NCBI GenBank assembly: GCA_949126835.1
Contig: OX421500.1
Coordinates: 15,612,181-15,676,180, forward strand
From: Anisus vortex
Taxonomy: Eukaryota; Mollusca; Gastropoda; Planorbidae
DNA length: 64,000 nt
Direction of reading: 5' to 3'
Positions 33,356 through 45,147 of the stretch are shown piece by piece. Under the pieces are notes generated by a model. That model made no database searches, was not told the origin of the DNA, and saw only the letters and a list, made by a program, of their open reading frames with translations. Position numbers and translations under genes: made by a program. The stretch's first letter is position 1. Each line of letters starts with the position of its first letter.

Positions 33356-34060
33356 AAACAGATAGAGAATTCCTTCACTGTAACGAGAGTATTAAATTAC
33401 AATGATTAGTTCTCTAGTCTAAACGAGTTAAACGAGAACTAAAGAATTATGACTTTGGACTGCGTGACTTGTAACTCTCTTCCTCCCATATTTCTTGTTC
33501 CTTCATGTTTATGACAAGAACGTCATCTGTTCCGGGGACGTCAGTCAGATTGACGTCTTCCTGATAGCGTAAAATATGCCAATGCGCGCGCGTGAGCAGG
33601 CTCGTCAGAGAGCATTAATTGCTAGAGGGTCAAGGTCAAATTGTGTAAGTTGGGTTTTCGTGATATTGATTGAAATTGTTCATTTGTTGTTCAACACAAC
33701 ACTAGGTCATCGTATTAAGCTAGTTCGAAATGAAACTCGAAGCTATTTATAGTACATTTGGGGTACAATACAGATTAAACAGTCAATCGCTTAGAGATCT
33801 AGCTTATGCCGTGCTTACTTTAAATTATAAGTTTTGTAACGAGCGTCAAACTTATAAGATGGATTTGGGCTCAGCACAGATTTGTTGAGTAGAGCAAAAC
33901 CGAATCTTAGCATACAATGGTTTGTAAAAGACGAAATTAAAAAAAAATTAAAATAGTCCACAAAGTTATAAATGTGAACAGTAAAATTCCAAAAGGGTAG
34001 AAACAAATACATTCATTAAACAAAAATACAAAACACCTAATAGGTTGGAAATAACTTTTC
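33356..34060. other. Intergenic, no recognisable feature
   Basis: Includes GCGCGCGCG near 33585 and GACGTC motifs at 33537-33560. No gene is supported. Confidence 0.4.
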
Positions 34061-34620
34061 AATGCCACCATTAAACCCAGACATTGAGAACATTGACTGT
34101 ATACACTTCCTGATGTCGCAACACGTCCCACCACCAGTGGCACCAGATCTTGTTGTAGAGTACCACCACCACCACAGGGCAAGCAGTCTACACTACCGGC
34201 CCAGTGGTGCGGGATACAACACGTCACTCCTTCACCCAAAGAGATGAGGGTTGAGGCATACGGCGACCGCAGTCCCGTACATCGGCCCTCTGGTCTGACA
34301 CGGGGAACTAGTGGTTTACACACTTCGTCAGGTTTGTTGATCCTGTGCACAGAAATAAGCGTGGGCGGGGTGCACCAAGATCCTGTCCAAGACAAGCCAC
34401 GCTACGGCACGCCCATTACATAGCCCTACTTCTCCCCCACCTGCAGATTTCTTTTGGATCATTAACGTGGTGGCTCGCTCTTATTCCTGCACTGTCGCCC
34501 GGCAACACAAACTCCAGACTGTGGGCCTAAACATCCAGGCACTAGAGTGTGACTAGAGCCTAGTGTGACGGGTTGTTGCTTACATTGCTTCCTCCATACC
34601 AAGTCTCGAGGGCTTCTCGG
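34061..34620. other. GC-richer block of unknown nature
   Basis: Base composition rises sharply against the flanks. Open frames run on both strands (34062-34247 plus; 33937-34395 minus) but show no recognisable domain. It may be a decayed retroelement or SINE-like unit, or an unrecognised exon. Confidence 0.3.
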
Positions 34621-34655
34621 CATTACCATGAAATCTCGTACGGGACGAACAAAAA

Positions 34656-34887
34656 CAAACAGCTAAATACTGTGCGTACACACACGAACATACTACATCA
34701 GAGCTTTAATTTTATTCGGACCCAATAGACATTAGTGATAAATAGTTAGTATCGGTTAGTTTAAATAGGGATGGTTTTGTAGTATTTTTGGTAATAGTCA
34801 GTATCGGTTAGGTTATAAAGGATAGGGAGAACTCAACTCTGATTGGTTATTGTTCGTGTGTGTACGCACAGTATTGAGCTGCTTGTC
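34656..34887. mobile_element. MITE with long terminal inverted repeats, 232 bp
   Basis: A 24-bp perfect inverted repeat includes ATACTGTGCGTACACACACG, near each end (34666-34690 and 34850-34875), extended outward by CAGCT[A/C]A. A 9-bp direct repeat GAACAAAAA flanks the element (34647-34655 and 34888-34896). The core (GTTAGTATCGGTTAG) is shared, reversed, with the insert at 49195-49504. Confidence 0.75.
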
Positions 34888-35215
34888 GAACAAAAAGGAC
34901 TGTTTCACCCCCACCCCACCCCACCTCTCACGTGCCTTAGCCTACATGTGTACTCTTAATGGGAACATATCGATAGTTTAAACATGTCACCAGCTTTGAG
35001 TTCCATGGGTACAGAAGTATTGTCGAAGAGAGCAAAGTGCGCATAATACATTGACTACAATGAAGAGACTAGCAAAAGAAGGCGAACGATGAACTAAGTG
35101 GACAGAGGCACCATGTTGTCCTAGGAATTAAAAGGCAAAATAGTGATAATGAATCATAATGTAACAGAAATTGGTTTTATCTAATTACTAGAATAAAACA
35201 AAATATTTTTTTAAG

Positions 35216-35750
35216 ATAATAATAATAATTAATCATTGGTCATTTATATCGCGCCTCACTCCATGCTAATGCAAGCATGCTCAGCGCGCTCACAAAAACG
35301 AAACGACAATAACACTCTAAAATAGTTTTAAACAAGGTTTCGGCCGATGGAGGCACGAAACGACAATAACATTTTAAAACAGTTTTAAACAAGTATTTTG
35401 CTGATGGATGTGTACTTCATCAACTTAGTTGAAAAGAAAAGTCTTCAAATTCTTCTTGAATGCTTTTTTTGACAACGAGTTTTTCAGTGTCTCAGGTAAG
35501 CCATTCCACAGTGTAGGCGCCACAGATTCAAACGAGCGTACACCAAGAGTCTTTTTTCTGTGACCTTCCAAACCTGGAATTTCCATGAGAGATTGTGTTG
35601 AAAATCGCAGCATCCTTAACGGGACATGCTTTGGTATAAGCTCTTTGAGATATGCAGGTGCTGAGCCTTCCACGCATCCATAGGTAAGGGACATAATCTT
35701 ATGATCGATGCGCTTCGTCACAGGAAGCCAGTGGAGCTCTTTGAGAATTG
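35216..35750 (-). mobile_element. L2-like LINE 3' fragment
   Basis: The minus strand encodes LKELHWLPVTKRIDHKIM and, later, RSFESVAPTLWNGLPETLK and FKKNLKTFLFN, then stop: the C-terminus of an L2/CR1-type reverse transcriptase (98 residues in the open part). The 3'UTR holds a 57-bp tandem duplication (35299-35410) and ends GCGCGATATAAATGACC with an (ATT)n tail. It is cut off 5' near 35750. Confidence 0.85.
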
Positions 35751-36850
35751 GAGATCATGACCTTTATTAAGTGTTTCATTAAATCAACCATTAAAAACGT
35801 AATCAGTTCCCATAATGCAACCTAATGATATCACTGACATTTTAACTATTAAATCTCAACATATACCCCCTTTCACACACAAACACACACACACACAAAC
35901 ACAGCATTTCCCTCCTCCCGACAAACAGATATTTTTAATGATTCAACATGTGCTTGTGTGAGTTAGTGTTTGGCATCAGGATGAATGTTAAGCCATTGAT
36001 TTCAAGTGTTGAATTTAACATCTGCACTCTTATCAACCAGACCATACTTAGTCTATGTCCTGGTCCTAGTTTCTCTTTCTCTCCACTAATGTCAATTAAA
36101 AAACTATTAATTTTTAAAGAACTAATCTATCTGTTTCTTAATGGTGATAAACGATCGGTAATTAATGAAATCTCGGTGGGAAAAACAAATCATTATACCG
36201 AATTAAATTATCAATATGAATCATCGTTTTTTTAAAATATGTTACAGTTGCTCCTTCAATACACACATTTTTTCGTCCTTCATATATCCCAAGTTTTACA
36301 TTCTGATGAGAGTTTTCAATGAAGTTAAATTGATGATGGTTTACTTGGTTTGTTCAAGCAACGCATCACGTGCCCCTGTGAAGAAAAAAACAACCAGAGA
36401 ACTTTCATGCATTTGTTTGTGCAAATAAAATAAGAACTATGTGCATATAATAATATAAGTATTTCATAAAATGTTTATGTTATATTTCTATAATCGAATC
36501 ATGATAGCCATTATGCAAGAAAAGGGTGTGACATTTTATTGTAATACAGGCTTGGCCTTGTATTTATTATATTTTGGTTTCACTGATATTTATTTATTTT
36601 TTACATTAGTTATTTAATAAAATGTGCTTCGTGTGTTCCATTTCACAAACTGTTCATATACTCAAAGCCATTTTTGTTACATTAATTAAATTCAAATAAT
36701 GTGCTCTATGTACCATTATGTTTACTCAAAGCCGTTATTGTCTTGAGTGTTTCCCAGTATTAAAAACAATATATTATATTATTATATGTAATCTGACGGA
36801 AAAGTTGTATCGTTAGATCAGATATTTGTGGTAGATTATCGAGCAATTAA
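35751..36850. other. Intergenic, no supported gene
   Basis: A CA-rich tract at 35870-35905. Open frames at 35948-36235 and 36216-36428 show no domain. Confidence 0.4.
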
Positions 36851-36869
36851 TTACTCTACTGTTGCAGCT

Positions 36870-37150
36870 TTTTAGCGCTTTCTCCCACACACCGCCCCCG
36901 CCTCCACCGTCCGTTAATTCCGTGACTGTCTCGGTTTGTCTGTTCTCCCACACTCCCTCTCTCTCTCTCTCTCTCTCTTACTCTGCCCTCCTCCACACCA
37001 CTTGGGCGACCACTGGCAACCCTTAGGCTAATCTCAATCTTCTCAACGTATCTGAAGAAGAAGAAGGGAAAGACGAAAACACACACTGGGTGTCGCCCCC
37101 GTTACTGACGCCATCTTGATAGTTAGACGGAGGATTGTGGGAAAGACTTA
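36870..37150 (+). promoter_or_regulatory. GC-richer promoter-like block
   Basis: A local rise in GC and CpG, with GACGCCATCTTG (YY1-like) at 37108-37119 and ATTGTGGGAAA nearby, then a 70-residue open frame from 37135. This looks like a housekeeping promoter and first exon, but I recognise no protein and see no convincing splice donor. A (CT)n run lies inside at 36955. Confidence 0.3.
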
Positions 37151-37767
37151 TCAGCGCTTCCGTTGACCTAGTTTCCTATTGTAGAACTATTGTACAAACT
37201 CACGAGACATTTCCGGTTTACAAAGTTTACCTAAAAAGAATGTTGAACAACTTTAAGAACACATCGCAGTTAAATCAAATGCTCAAATCGAACAGAAAAA
37301 CTGAAATCAAACTGAGAAAAAATGCTTTTCAAAACACTTTTTTTTAATATATTTCTCCATTTTTTTTTTTTTTTCAAAATTTAATTCTGCGATTAGGAAT
37401 AGTATTTTTATGTCTCATGTTATTACGAGACAAACACACAAAAAAAAAAACACAAATAAAATTTAAACTTTAATTATTAAAACTGAAAAAACTAGAAATC
37501 CCCAGAAATCTCATAATTAAAAAAATGTTTAATCATTAAAGAAGTACTTTTTTAAACAGAATAATAAAAAATGTTATCAGAGAGGAGCGAAACCGATGTG
37601 CCAGTCTGCTAGAATGTAGGCCTATGTGTAAAATTGCAAATTTAAAAAAAACACATAATAATGGGAATCGACAGAGTCCACAGAGATTAAAAAAATGGAT
37701 TTAAATTAAATAAAATTGTCAAAATTTGTTCGCTTAAATACGACTAAACAAAATAAAAAAGATTTAT

Positions 37768-37841
37768 TGGCCAGTATGGGGATCGAACCCACGACATTCG
37801 CGTTATTAGCACGACGCTCTAACCAACTGAGCTAACCGGCC
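37768..37841 (-). tRNA. tRNA-Ile (anticodon AAT)
   Basis: 74 nt on the minus strand, starting GGCCGGTTAGCTCAGTTGG. The acceptor stem GGCCGGT/ACTGGCC pairs fully with one G-U. The anticodon loop CTAATAA gives AAT (37805-37807). The T arm contains GGTTCGATCCC, and the discriminator is A. No intron. A T run (minus strand) directly downstream serves as Pol III terminator. It looks functional. Confidence 0.96.
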
Positions 37842-37868
37842 GCACGTATCTGTTGTTCTATATTTTGA

Positions 37869-38036
37869 ATTTGATGTAGACTGAAATTATTTATCCCAAA
37901 AAAATTTGATTCCATGTTGCTTTAAGTTTAAGTGCTATTAAGATTACTTTATTGAAACTTGCTATCTTCTTTTCATTGTAGATCTAGTCTATAAAAAAAA
38001 ATTATCAGTGGGAACTAGGAACATGTCTATGTAATT
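37869..38036. other. Short spacer, nothing recognised
   Basis: AT-rich sequence between tRNA-Ile and the Helitron-like end. Confidence 0.4.
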
Positions 38037-38071
38037 GTTTTCCCGGAAAACGCCGGGCAATTTAGCTAGTA
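38037..38071 (+). mobile_element. Helitron-like 3' terminus
   Basis: TTTTCCCGGAAAACGCCGGG followed by CAATTTAGCTAG and then T: a hairpin, a short spacer and CTAG before T, the 3' form of Helitrons. No matching 5' end or Rep/helicase is visible. A possible 5'-like start (TCTCTATATAATAAG) is at 54018. Confidence 0.4.
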
Positions 38072-38334
38072 TTGGAATTATTATATTAATATGTATAATA
38101 TAATAATATGTGCATCCCTATTTAATAATGGCAACTACGTGCAGAACATAAGTAATTAATGCGATTTGAGGGAGTCTGGCGTCTTGAACTAAGATACCAT
38201 CGAGCTCTCAAGATGTCACAGTGACATGGGTCAATTACTGCTCCCCCCCCCCCCCCCCGTGTCCCCTTACCTCTCTCCACTTTCTTTCAACGCTGGTTCC
38301 ACACTTACAATATTAGTTTTACTCGTGTGAACTT

Positions 38335-38465
38335 ACTACTAGATGACCTCAATAACTTTCTCTCTCTCTTACTCTTTGTAGGCCTATATCTTCTTATCTC
38401 TGTCTCCCTCTCTCCCTCTCTCTCTCTTCTTATCTCTCTCACACACTCTCACTTTCTCATTTTCC
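38335..38465. repeat. CT-rich low-complexity region
   Basis: CTCTCTC and CCCTCT runs. The open frame through it is low complexity. Confidence 0.8.
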
Positions 38466-38794
38466 TCAAACCCTTCCTCACTAAACTACGCCCTCCCCCC
38501 TTTCCCCTAATTGCCATCAACATACAGCCCTATTAAAGTGTCGCCTTTTTAAAAGCTTACCCCATTTCACATTATAAACAAAAAATAAGTCCAAATCGCC
38601 CTTGTATTTAGCAGAAGGTATCCACTATATAACTGTACGTGATTAACTAAACTATATGGTTAGATTTTCAATGTAAAATAGAAGAATGTCAGGCTAATGT
38701 TTGTTTCCCTCGTTGGACTGACATTCTATGAGACCTAGTTCAAATCCATATTTGAAAAAAAAAAAATTATTTTTACCATGACATAGAAACATCA

Positions 38795-39165
38795 TCATCA
38801 TCATCATCATTGGCTCCATTGTCTCGAAAGACGATTAGATTTGCGCGTCTGTGATTTGGCCAGCCCTGCAAAATTGACTGTGCCTGTGGAGACCTATTCT
38901 TGAGAGACAGGCTCTATCGCATCTCTGGCACTTGAAAACTGGACCGTTGGAGATTGTTAGGGGCAGCCTACTTTTCTTCGCTGCTCGTTTAGCCTCTGCC
39001 ATAAGGCGAAGTTTGCCCTCTGCCGCATTTATACCGGTGTGTAAGGTGCCTCTCCAAATATTTCTGTGCTGAGCAAGGTTCTCCCAGTTCCCGACCTCTA
39101 CATCTATAGCCTTTAGATCACGTTTGCAGACATCCTTGAACCTGCGTTGGGGGCGGCCGGACATA
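38795..39165 (-). mobile_element. Zinc-finger LINE 3' fragment, copy 3, with (ATG)n tail
   Basis: The minus strand encodes SGRPQRRFKDVCKRDLKAI, NWENLAQHRNIWRGTL and the finger CQRCDRACLSRIGLHRHSQFC. The 3' end reads TCTTTCGAGACAATGGAGCC and then ATGATGATGATGATG. It is the third copy with the same 5' breakpoint zone as 8985-9418 and 24150-24500. Confidence 0.85.
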
Positions 39166-39966
39166 GAACATAGAATAGTGTAGCTGAAACGATAGATTCT
39201 TAAATGTTATGGCAACGTAATAATCACTTTCTTTATGCTACAGCTAGATCTAACAAAACCAATTCACTAATCTAATCTTAATCAGTTAGGCCTAAAAGAC
39301 CAAATAGACCTCTGCTTAAAAAAAATATAATTTTACTTCCAGAACAAAAGATATTGTCAGTGGCGTAGCTAGGGAGGGGCAGGGGGTGACATATGTCCCC
39401 GGGCGCCACGTTAGGGGGCGCCGAAATGAGTATTAAAACTAATTATTTAATTTTATTTTGATGTAAACTAATGTATCCCAAATACGTTTGCAAGATTGAA
39501 TTTAGGAGCTCCACAAATATCTTTATTACAAACCAGTTGGCAAGCATGATTTTGGCACCCCATTGAGCGTTAAGGGGCGCCATTCTACTCATAAACAAAT
39601 AACACATCCACAATGTAGAATTGCTGATGGCGTTTTTTTTAAACAAAGATCTGTTCGGGTTCAAATATTCTTCTTCATATACTGAAAGTGGCATCTGGTT
39701 TTAACAATTATACAGGTTGAATAATTTCGAGTCGAATATAGGATTTTACGTGAGTACAAGAATTGATAACTCTCAGATCTATAGTAATCTATACCCTTTC
39801 AGCATAGAGGCAGTCTATCGTCAGTAGCAGGTAAACTTTCGATTACTGCGTCATGGTTTAATCTTTAAACGACGACTAGCAAATGGAGAGGAAGTAAATC
39901 GCTATAGGCTATTATATTCACCAATTAATAAAGCTGCTTACTGTTTCTGCTGTCTATTGTTTACAT

Positions 39967-41763
39967 CAGAGGTCGGCAACCTTTTGCTAACAGTGTGCCA
40001 AACTAGAATTGCTAAATCATTCAGTGTGCCAACAGCCTAAAGGTCAACCTGCTCTATTATATATTTTAATTTTTTTTTTATATGACAATTAATTTAACTC
40101 CTTAGCAAGACCAAGGCCAAAAGCAAAGGAGATTTATAGAGAAAATAATTAAAGCGTCTTATATTTAATACAAAATTAACGAGTTTGTGATTATCATTTT
40201 TTTAAATTTGCATTTACATTAAATACAATAATTTATTACTAAATTTTCACATTTAATGGTAATTAATGTCTAAACATTATCCTTTGTTAATGATGATGAG
40301 GATCTAACACATAGAAAAATTTATTATATTTTGATCTCAGTTTAACTGGGAAGTAGTTTAACGTGACTATATGCTAATTATTTTGCGTCTCATTATCGTT
40401 AAGCGGAATAGATAAATTGTAATCATACAAATTGGGTAGTTAATGAAATGTTTGAAAATAAACATTTACATTCTTCAGTCATATAATACTTATATAATTT
40501 TCAGATATTTTATTTTACAGTTTTATCATTTCAAAGTTATAAATTGTAAGCCATTTATTATTGTTGTTTTTTTTTTTAAGAAACAAATTAGAAATATTAG
40601 CTTAAATAAAACGGGTTACTTATCTCCCTGTATTTAAAAACGTGTCCACATTTCAAGACATTTGATTCAATAGTGATGCCAAACCAGTTATGTTTTGTAA
40701 GATAACGAATATTACTGACTAATTATTATTTCTTTATATAAATCCAACACTATGGTATTCATTGCAAGATGTATTTATTAGAGGATTAAAAAAGTTTACG
40801 TTAAAAAGTTGTAAATAAAAATTTCCTGCATTAATTGTCTGTTCATTTAAGGAGTCTATATTTTATACATTTTTAATTACTGAAATTACATAATGTAGTG
40901 CTATTAAATAAGTCTCTTATATTTATTAAATTAATAATACAAATAAATTTGTTTTAGAATTGCTTATATTTATGTTTAATTAAAGAAGATGAGCATAAAA
41001 AACTATTTTTAATGTAATTAGTCTGTATCAATTAATGAGTGTATGTGATCTTTTTGTATGTTTAAAACCGCTTTCATGTGCGATAAAATCTGTTCACAAG
41101 TGTAATTTGAACCAAAAGCTGAAAGTAAAAGAGCGAATGCCTAGCAGTTAAGAATAGCAGGTGACTTTCCTAAGAAGCTTCCTTCCAGATTGTTTCCGCA
41201 AATGGGCATATTTGGATGCCCATTTTTTAAATGTTTAAAATTCAACTTTCTGCATTTTAAAATCGCCAATATCCCTCCACTTAAAAAAAAATCTACATCT
41301 AGGAAGGTTGTAGTAATTTCAAACCAGTTAGGATTGATGTGGTATGATAAAATGAGTCCATCAATTTGAAAGTCTTGCCTTTGATTAAAAAACTCCGCTT
41401 TGAGTGCTTCGATGTACTTCTTAAAAAGCCCAACTATCTATCTAAATATATGCCTTAATATAGGGATGTACATGAAGTTAATTGTTTTGAAATTGATTTC
41501 AGGGCAAGATATGTCCAGTTTCAATGCAAATCCATTCCAGTAGACTGTAGACCTTGTAAATGCAAGTTCAACTCACTTAGCCTAAATGTGTCACTGTGTC
41601 ATTCAAAAACATCGGCTTCAACGGTCAGTTTTCCTCATTCAGAACCGGAAAATGTTAATATTTTAAATCAATACAAAAACACCTCTTGGAGGTGTCTCGC
41701 GTGCCATTGAAAACTACTCTGCGTGCCAAGTTTGGCACGCGCGCCTTAGGTTGGCGAGCCCTG
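39967..41763 (-). mobile_element. hAT family G, full-length copy nested in another hAT
   Basis: 1797 bp. Termini CAGAGGTCGGCAACCT and (reverse) CAGGGCTCGCCAACCT, followed on both sides by GTGCCAAACT subterminal blocks. Flanked by exact 8-bp duplications GTTTACAT (39959-39966, 41764-41771). A decayed transposase C-terminus reads on the minus strand at ~41010-41130 (FGSNYTCEQILSHMKAVLN). It is the reference for the family copies at 3.8, 18.4, 52.0, 55.5 and 62.5 kb. Confidence 0.93.
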
Positions 41764-41859
41764 GTTTACATCAAGTTCAAACTCACGATCTTCATTTGAG
41801 TTAAGCAATGGTTTCAACAAATGGAGAAAGCCAGAAAAAAACTATTGTCTCATGGTCTC

Positions 41860-42040
41860 ATGAATACAGTGTCGGCCACCGTGTGAAACTGGTGTCCGCT
41901 GGCGAACGAGTATTCCCATACATGGGCCCGTCCGCATGGAATGCCCTCCCACTACAGCTTCGACAGAGCCCTAGCTTTGACACCTTCACTTCAGGAGCCG
42001 GCTGAAGACCCACCCACCTATTCAAGTAGCAGTTTATTAT
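41860..42040 (+). pseudogene. LINE ORF C-terminal fragment within the outer hAT
   Basis: GERVFPYMGPSAWNALPLQL and RQSPSFDTF match the terminal motif of CR1/L2-like ORFs (GERAFxxxGPxxWNxLPxxLR). The frame shifts after DTF. It has been captured by, or inserted into, the hAT; the junctions are not clear. Confidence 0.6.
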
Positions 42041-42607
42041 TTTTCATGTATACATTTTTGTCTTTTATTAGTTGTCTGTCCGAGAAGGGGCGCAGACTTT
42101 GTGTCATGTACCCGGGCGCCGGTGGCCCTAGCTACGCCACTGGATATTGTTATCTTCTTTTGTATTTTAAACGCCCGTTTTGCATTCTATGTCTACACCT
42201 ATTCGTGGTTTGAATATAATATATTTTTATTGGATTAAAATGCTGTTAAGCTGTTGGATTTTCTAGTTGTTTTAAATAACGATAGTCATTTGTAGAGCGC
42301 GTTTCTCTGGGCTGTCACTTTTAGCTGTTATATGCGCTCTTATTTACAACTGTGGGTTTAATCCGCAAGTTAAATGGAATTTCTTAAGTCAAGGGTTGCA
42401 TAATTCTTTTGAATGTCACTCTTGAAGAAAGAAAATGTATATGACCTTGCCTTAGCAAATGAAAGAAGAAAAATTGTTTTTGGCTCGGATTATTTCTGAT
42501 TACATGCATTTAAAATGTAAGAATAGTGTTATTTCTTGTCGTAATGATTTATCTAACGGTGTTTTACATTTGGCCATATTAGAATATTCAATTAATTGAA
42601 ACCACTC

Positions 42608-42660
42608 TAATGGGCCGTATTGCTGCTGAGAGTTAAACTCAGCAGCAATACGGCCCATTA
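42608..42660. repeat. Perfect hairpin, 23-bp arms and 7-nt loop
   Basis: Arms TAATGGGCCGTATTGCTGCT… and its exact reverse complement surround the loop AGTTAAA. No mismatches. The local GC content is higher than the flanks. No target duplication or larger element is evident. Confidence 0.95.
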
Positions 42661-43480
42661 CACGCATAGGAAATATGGTTCGGGTTTAGTGTAAAATAAA
42701 TAAATCTTTTGACAAACAATACATTCCTGAAGTGTGTGTCTCCTAACTCAGATTTTACAATGCATTTGCGAAAGTATTAGAAAAAAAAAAAATAAGGCAA
42801 ACGCATAGTAGAAATAGGATGTCAAAGAACTTAAGGTAGGGAGGGACAGATCGGGTGTTTCATTTTTTTTTCTTTTATGAAGTAAAGATTCATTGAGGGG
42901 TGGGGTCTTGGTGGGGGAGGGGCTTAGCTAGGATTAGCCCTTTGACCTGGAAAGACATCAGAGAAATGACTTGATGTTGATTTATGTTTCAGAGTTCCAA
43001 GCACTGGGAGGTTGTCCTAGTGTTATAGTTTTTTCTAACACCTGTCATTCTTTAAAGCGTTTTTTTTTAAATTTTATGATGGCATACAATCGCATACAGT
43101 TAAACATATATTCACACATACATCCACCCACATACATATAAACCCATACAAACAACCACACATACACCCACACATGCACACACTTATACATGCGTTCGAG
43201 TGTAAATATATATTGTGAATATAATGGCTATATAACAACGCTTAAATCAATTAAATGTTCTATGTTACAGTCAGTGAGGCAACTCATTATCTTTACCTTA
43301 ATGTACGGCTGCAATTTTCTATTGTTTATTTTTTTCTAAAACGATATCAATCTATATGTATGTGAGTCTTTGTGTCTTTCAGTATGTCAATCTGCCAATC
43401 TGTCCGTCTATTAGTCGATCACCCTATCAGCGTATCAGTCTATTGTACTAAAGGCTATTAGCCTAACATTCTTCAAATCC
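42661..43480. other. Intergenic, simple repeats only
   Basis: A CA/CACATA-rich stretch at 43105-43185. Otherwise AT-rich with no feature. Confidence 0.45.
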
Positions 43481-43489
43481 AACTGTCTA

Positions 43490-43850
43490 TTGACGTATCA
43501 ATCTATCTGTTTATCAATCGGTCTATCCGTCTATTATTCTAGCAGTCTATCAGTCTATCAGTCTATCAGTATATTTTTCTATCAGTCTATCAGTCTATCC
43601 GTCTATCAGTATATCAGTCTATTTTTCTATCAGTCTATTTTTCTATCAGTCTATCAGTCTATCAGTCTATAATTCTATCAGTCTATCAGTCTATTTTTCT
43701 ATCAGTCTATCAGTCTATCAGTCTCAATCAGTCTATCAGTCTGGAAGTCTATCAGTACTTTAGTCTATCAGTCTATCAGCATATCCGAATATTAGCCTAT
43801 CAGTCTATCAGTCACTTAGTCTATTCATCTATAAGTATAACATTTTATTG
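43490..43850. repeat. (CAGTCTAT)n-type microsatellite
   Basis: Octamer CAGTCTAT repeated with TTTTCTAT variants. The apparent protein YQSISLSVY is translated repeat. Confidence 0.95.
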
Positions 43851-44277
43851 AATCAATTTCTTGCTTTCTCCCTTCCTCTCTCTCTCTCTCTATTTCTGAA
43901 CATATAAAATAGGTATATATGATATATGTAACTTAGAACTATTTGAGCCTATGTATATGTTACAATTAATACACTATCACTATATATTCAACCATTCATA
44001 ATGTTCCATTTGATAAAATATACTCTGTGTTTTTAGATTTATCTTTAGAAAAAAAAAATCTACTCCATTCGATTGACCAAGTCGCCACTAATGGACAGAC
44101 ACCAATCAGGAAGCTGGAAGCCGAAGTGGTCATTTGATCTTGGAGACTTTCATTAATTCAATTAGAATTTTTTATTTCAACCAGCCCTCCCCCTTCGACC
44201 TCATAAATACAGTCTAAGCTTAAAGGATCAACTAGAATTTGCCAGTGATAAAAAATCAGGCCAGCCTTGCATTAAAA

Positions 44278-44462
44278 CAAGAAGAAAGAAAGAATAAATG
44301 AAAGAATGAAAGAAAGAAGAAAGGAAAGAAAGATATAGAGAACGAAAGCAAGAAAGAAGGAGGGAAGGAAGAAAGGAAAGAAGGAAAAAAAGAAGGAATA
44401 AAGGAAAAATGGAAGGAAGGAACCAAGGAAGGAAGGAAGGAAGGAAGGACTGGCAGAAAGAA

Positions 44463-44531
<69 letters not shown>

Positions 44532-44560
44532 AAGAAAGAATAAAAGAATGAAAGAAACAA
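44278..44560. repeat. Purine tract: (GAAA)/(GGAA) then (GA)n
   Basis: Over 250 bp almost purely A/G on the + strand, ending in about 60 bp of perfect GA at 44467-44527. It is prone to triplex formation and slippage. Minus-strand serine/leucine frames are artefacts. Confidence 0.96.
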
Positions 44561-45097
44561 AGCTCGCGCCAATGCCAATTTTACAATTATGTATCATTGT
44601 TTTCAGAATCAAAACAGTCAAATTTTCTTTATTTTCTATATATAATAAAAGGTGACATACATTATACATTTTTTATTTGAAGTTTTCTTGGTGTTGTTTT
44701 TTTTCGTTATAAGTGACTTTTTAAAAATTAATTTCATGTGTTAAACATCAGAAAGATACTTTTTTTTTCTTTAAACAAGGATCGTTTTTAATTGTTTTTC
44801 TTTGCCGTTCTACGCATGTCGTTTTTTTTTTTTTTAAAGAAAAACGAATATAATTGGTCGAAACCTTCTTAATGATTGTTTCCATTTCTATATTTTCTTT
44901 TTATTTGTTTTGTTTTCTGTTGCATTCTTGTGTTTGATTTATTTCCGTAGAAAAACAATAAACAGAAATACTACTAGACCTATCCAATTATTATCAATAT
45001 GTCTTCATCGTTTATGGGATGTCAAATATAAATAGTGGCCCATAGAGTTACATTGCTGAACACTTATAGTTTTAAATAAATATCTTCCCTTATTTAA
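44561..45097. other. Intergenic, no recognisable feature
   Basis: AT-rich with several T runs. Confidence 0.45.
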
Positions 45098-45147
45098 CTT
45101 CTTATCTTATTTTATATATTACAGACGCTCCTTCTATAAAGAAGTGT
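45098..45147 (-). mobile_element. Solo 3' tail of the 14-kb LINE family
   Basis: The minus strand reads CTTCTTTATAGAAGGAGCGT, CTGTAA and then ATAAAATAAGATAAG. It matches the 3' end at 14015-14058, with nothing else of the LINE present: an extreme 5' truncation. Confidence 0.82.

Larger units (their letters stand above)
39358..42142. mobile_element. hAT element with 17-bp terminal repeats, host of a second hAT
   Basis: Ends in perfect 17-bp inverted repeats CAGTGGCGTAGCTAGGG and flanked by exact 8-bp duplications GATATTGT (39350-39357, 42143-42150). Subterminal blocks are GGCGCC-rich. The interior has no transposase: it holds the nested hAT 39967-41763 and a LINE C-terminal piece. Without the nested copy it is about 980 bp. 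Confidence 0.93.

Noticed and set aside
33937..34395. 152-residue minus-strand frame in the GC-rich block
   Set aside because: No recognisable motif; the last third is AT-rich non-coding sequence, and the opposite strand is equally open.
44228..44669. Hydrophobic Ser/Leu/Phe-rich proteins resembling membrane proteins
   Set aside because: Translated purine tract (GAAA/GA); low complexity only.
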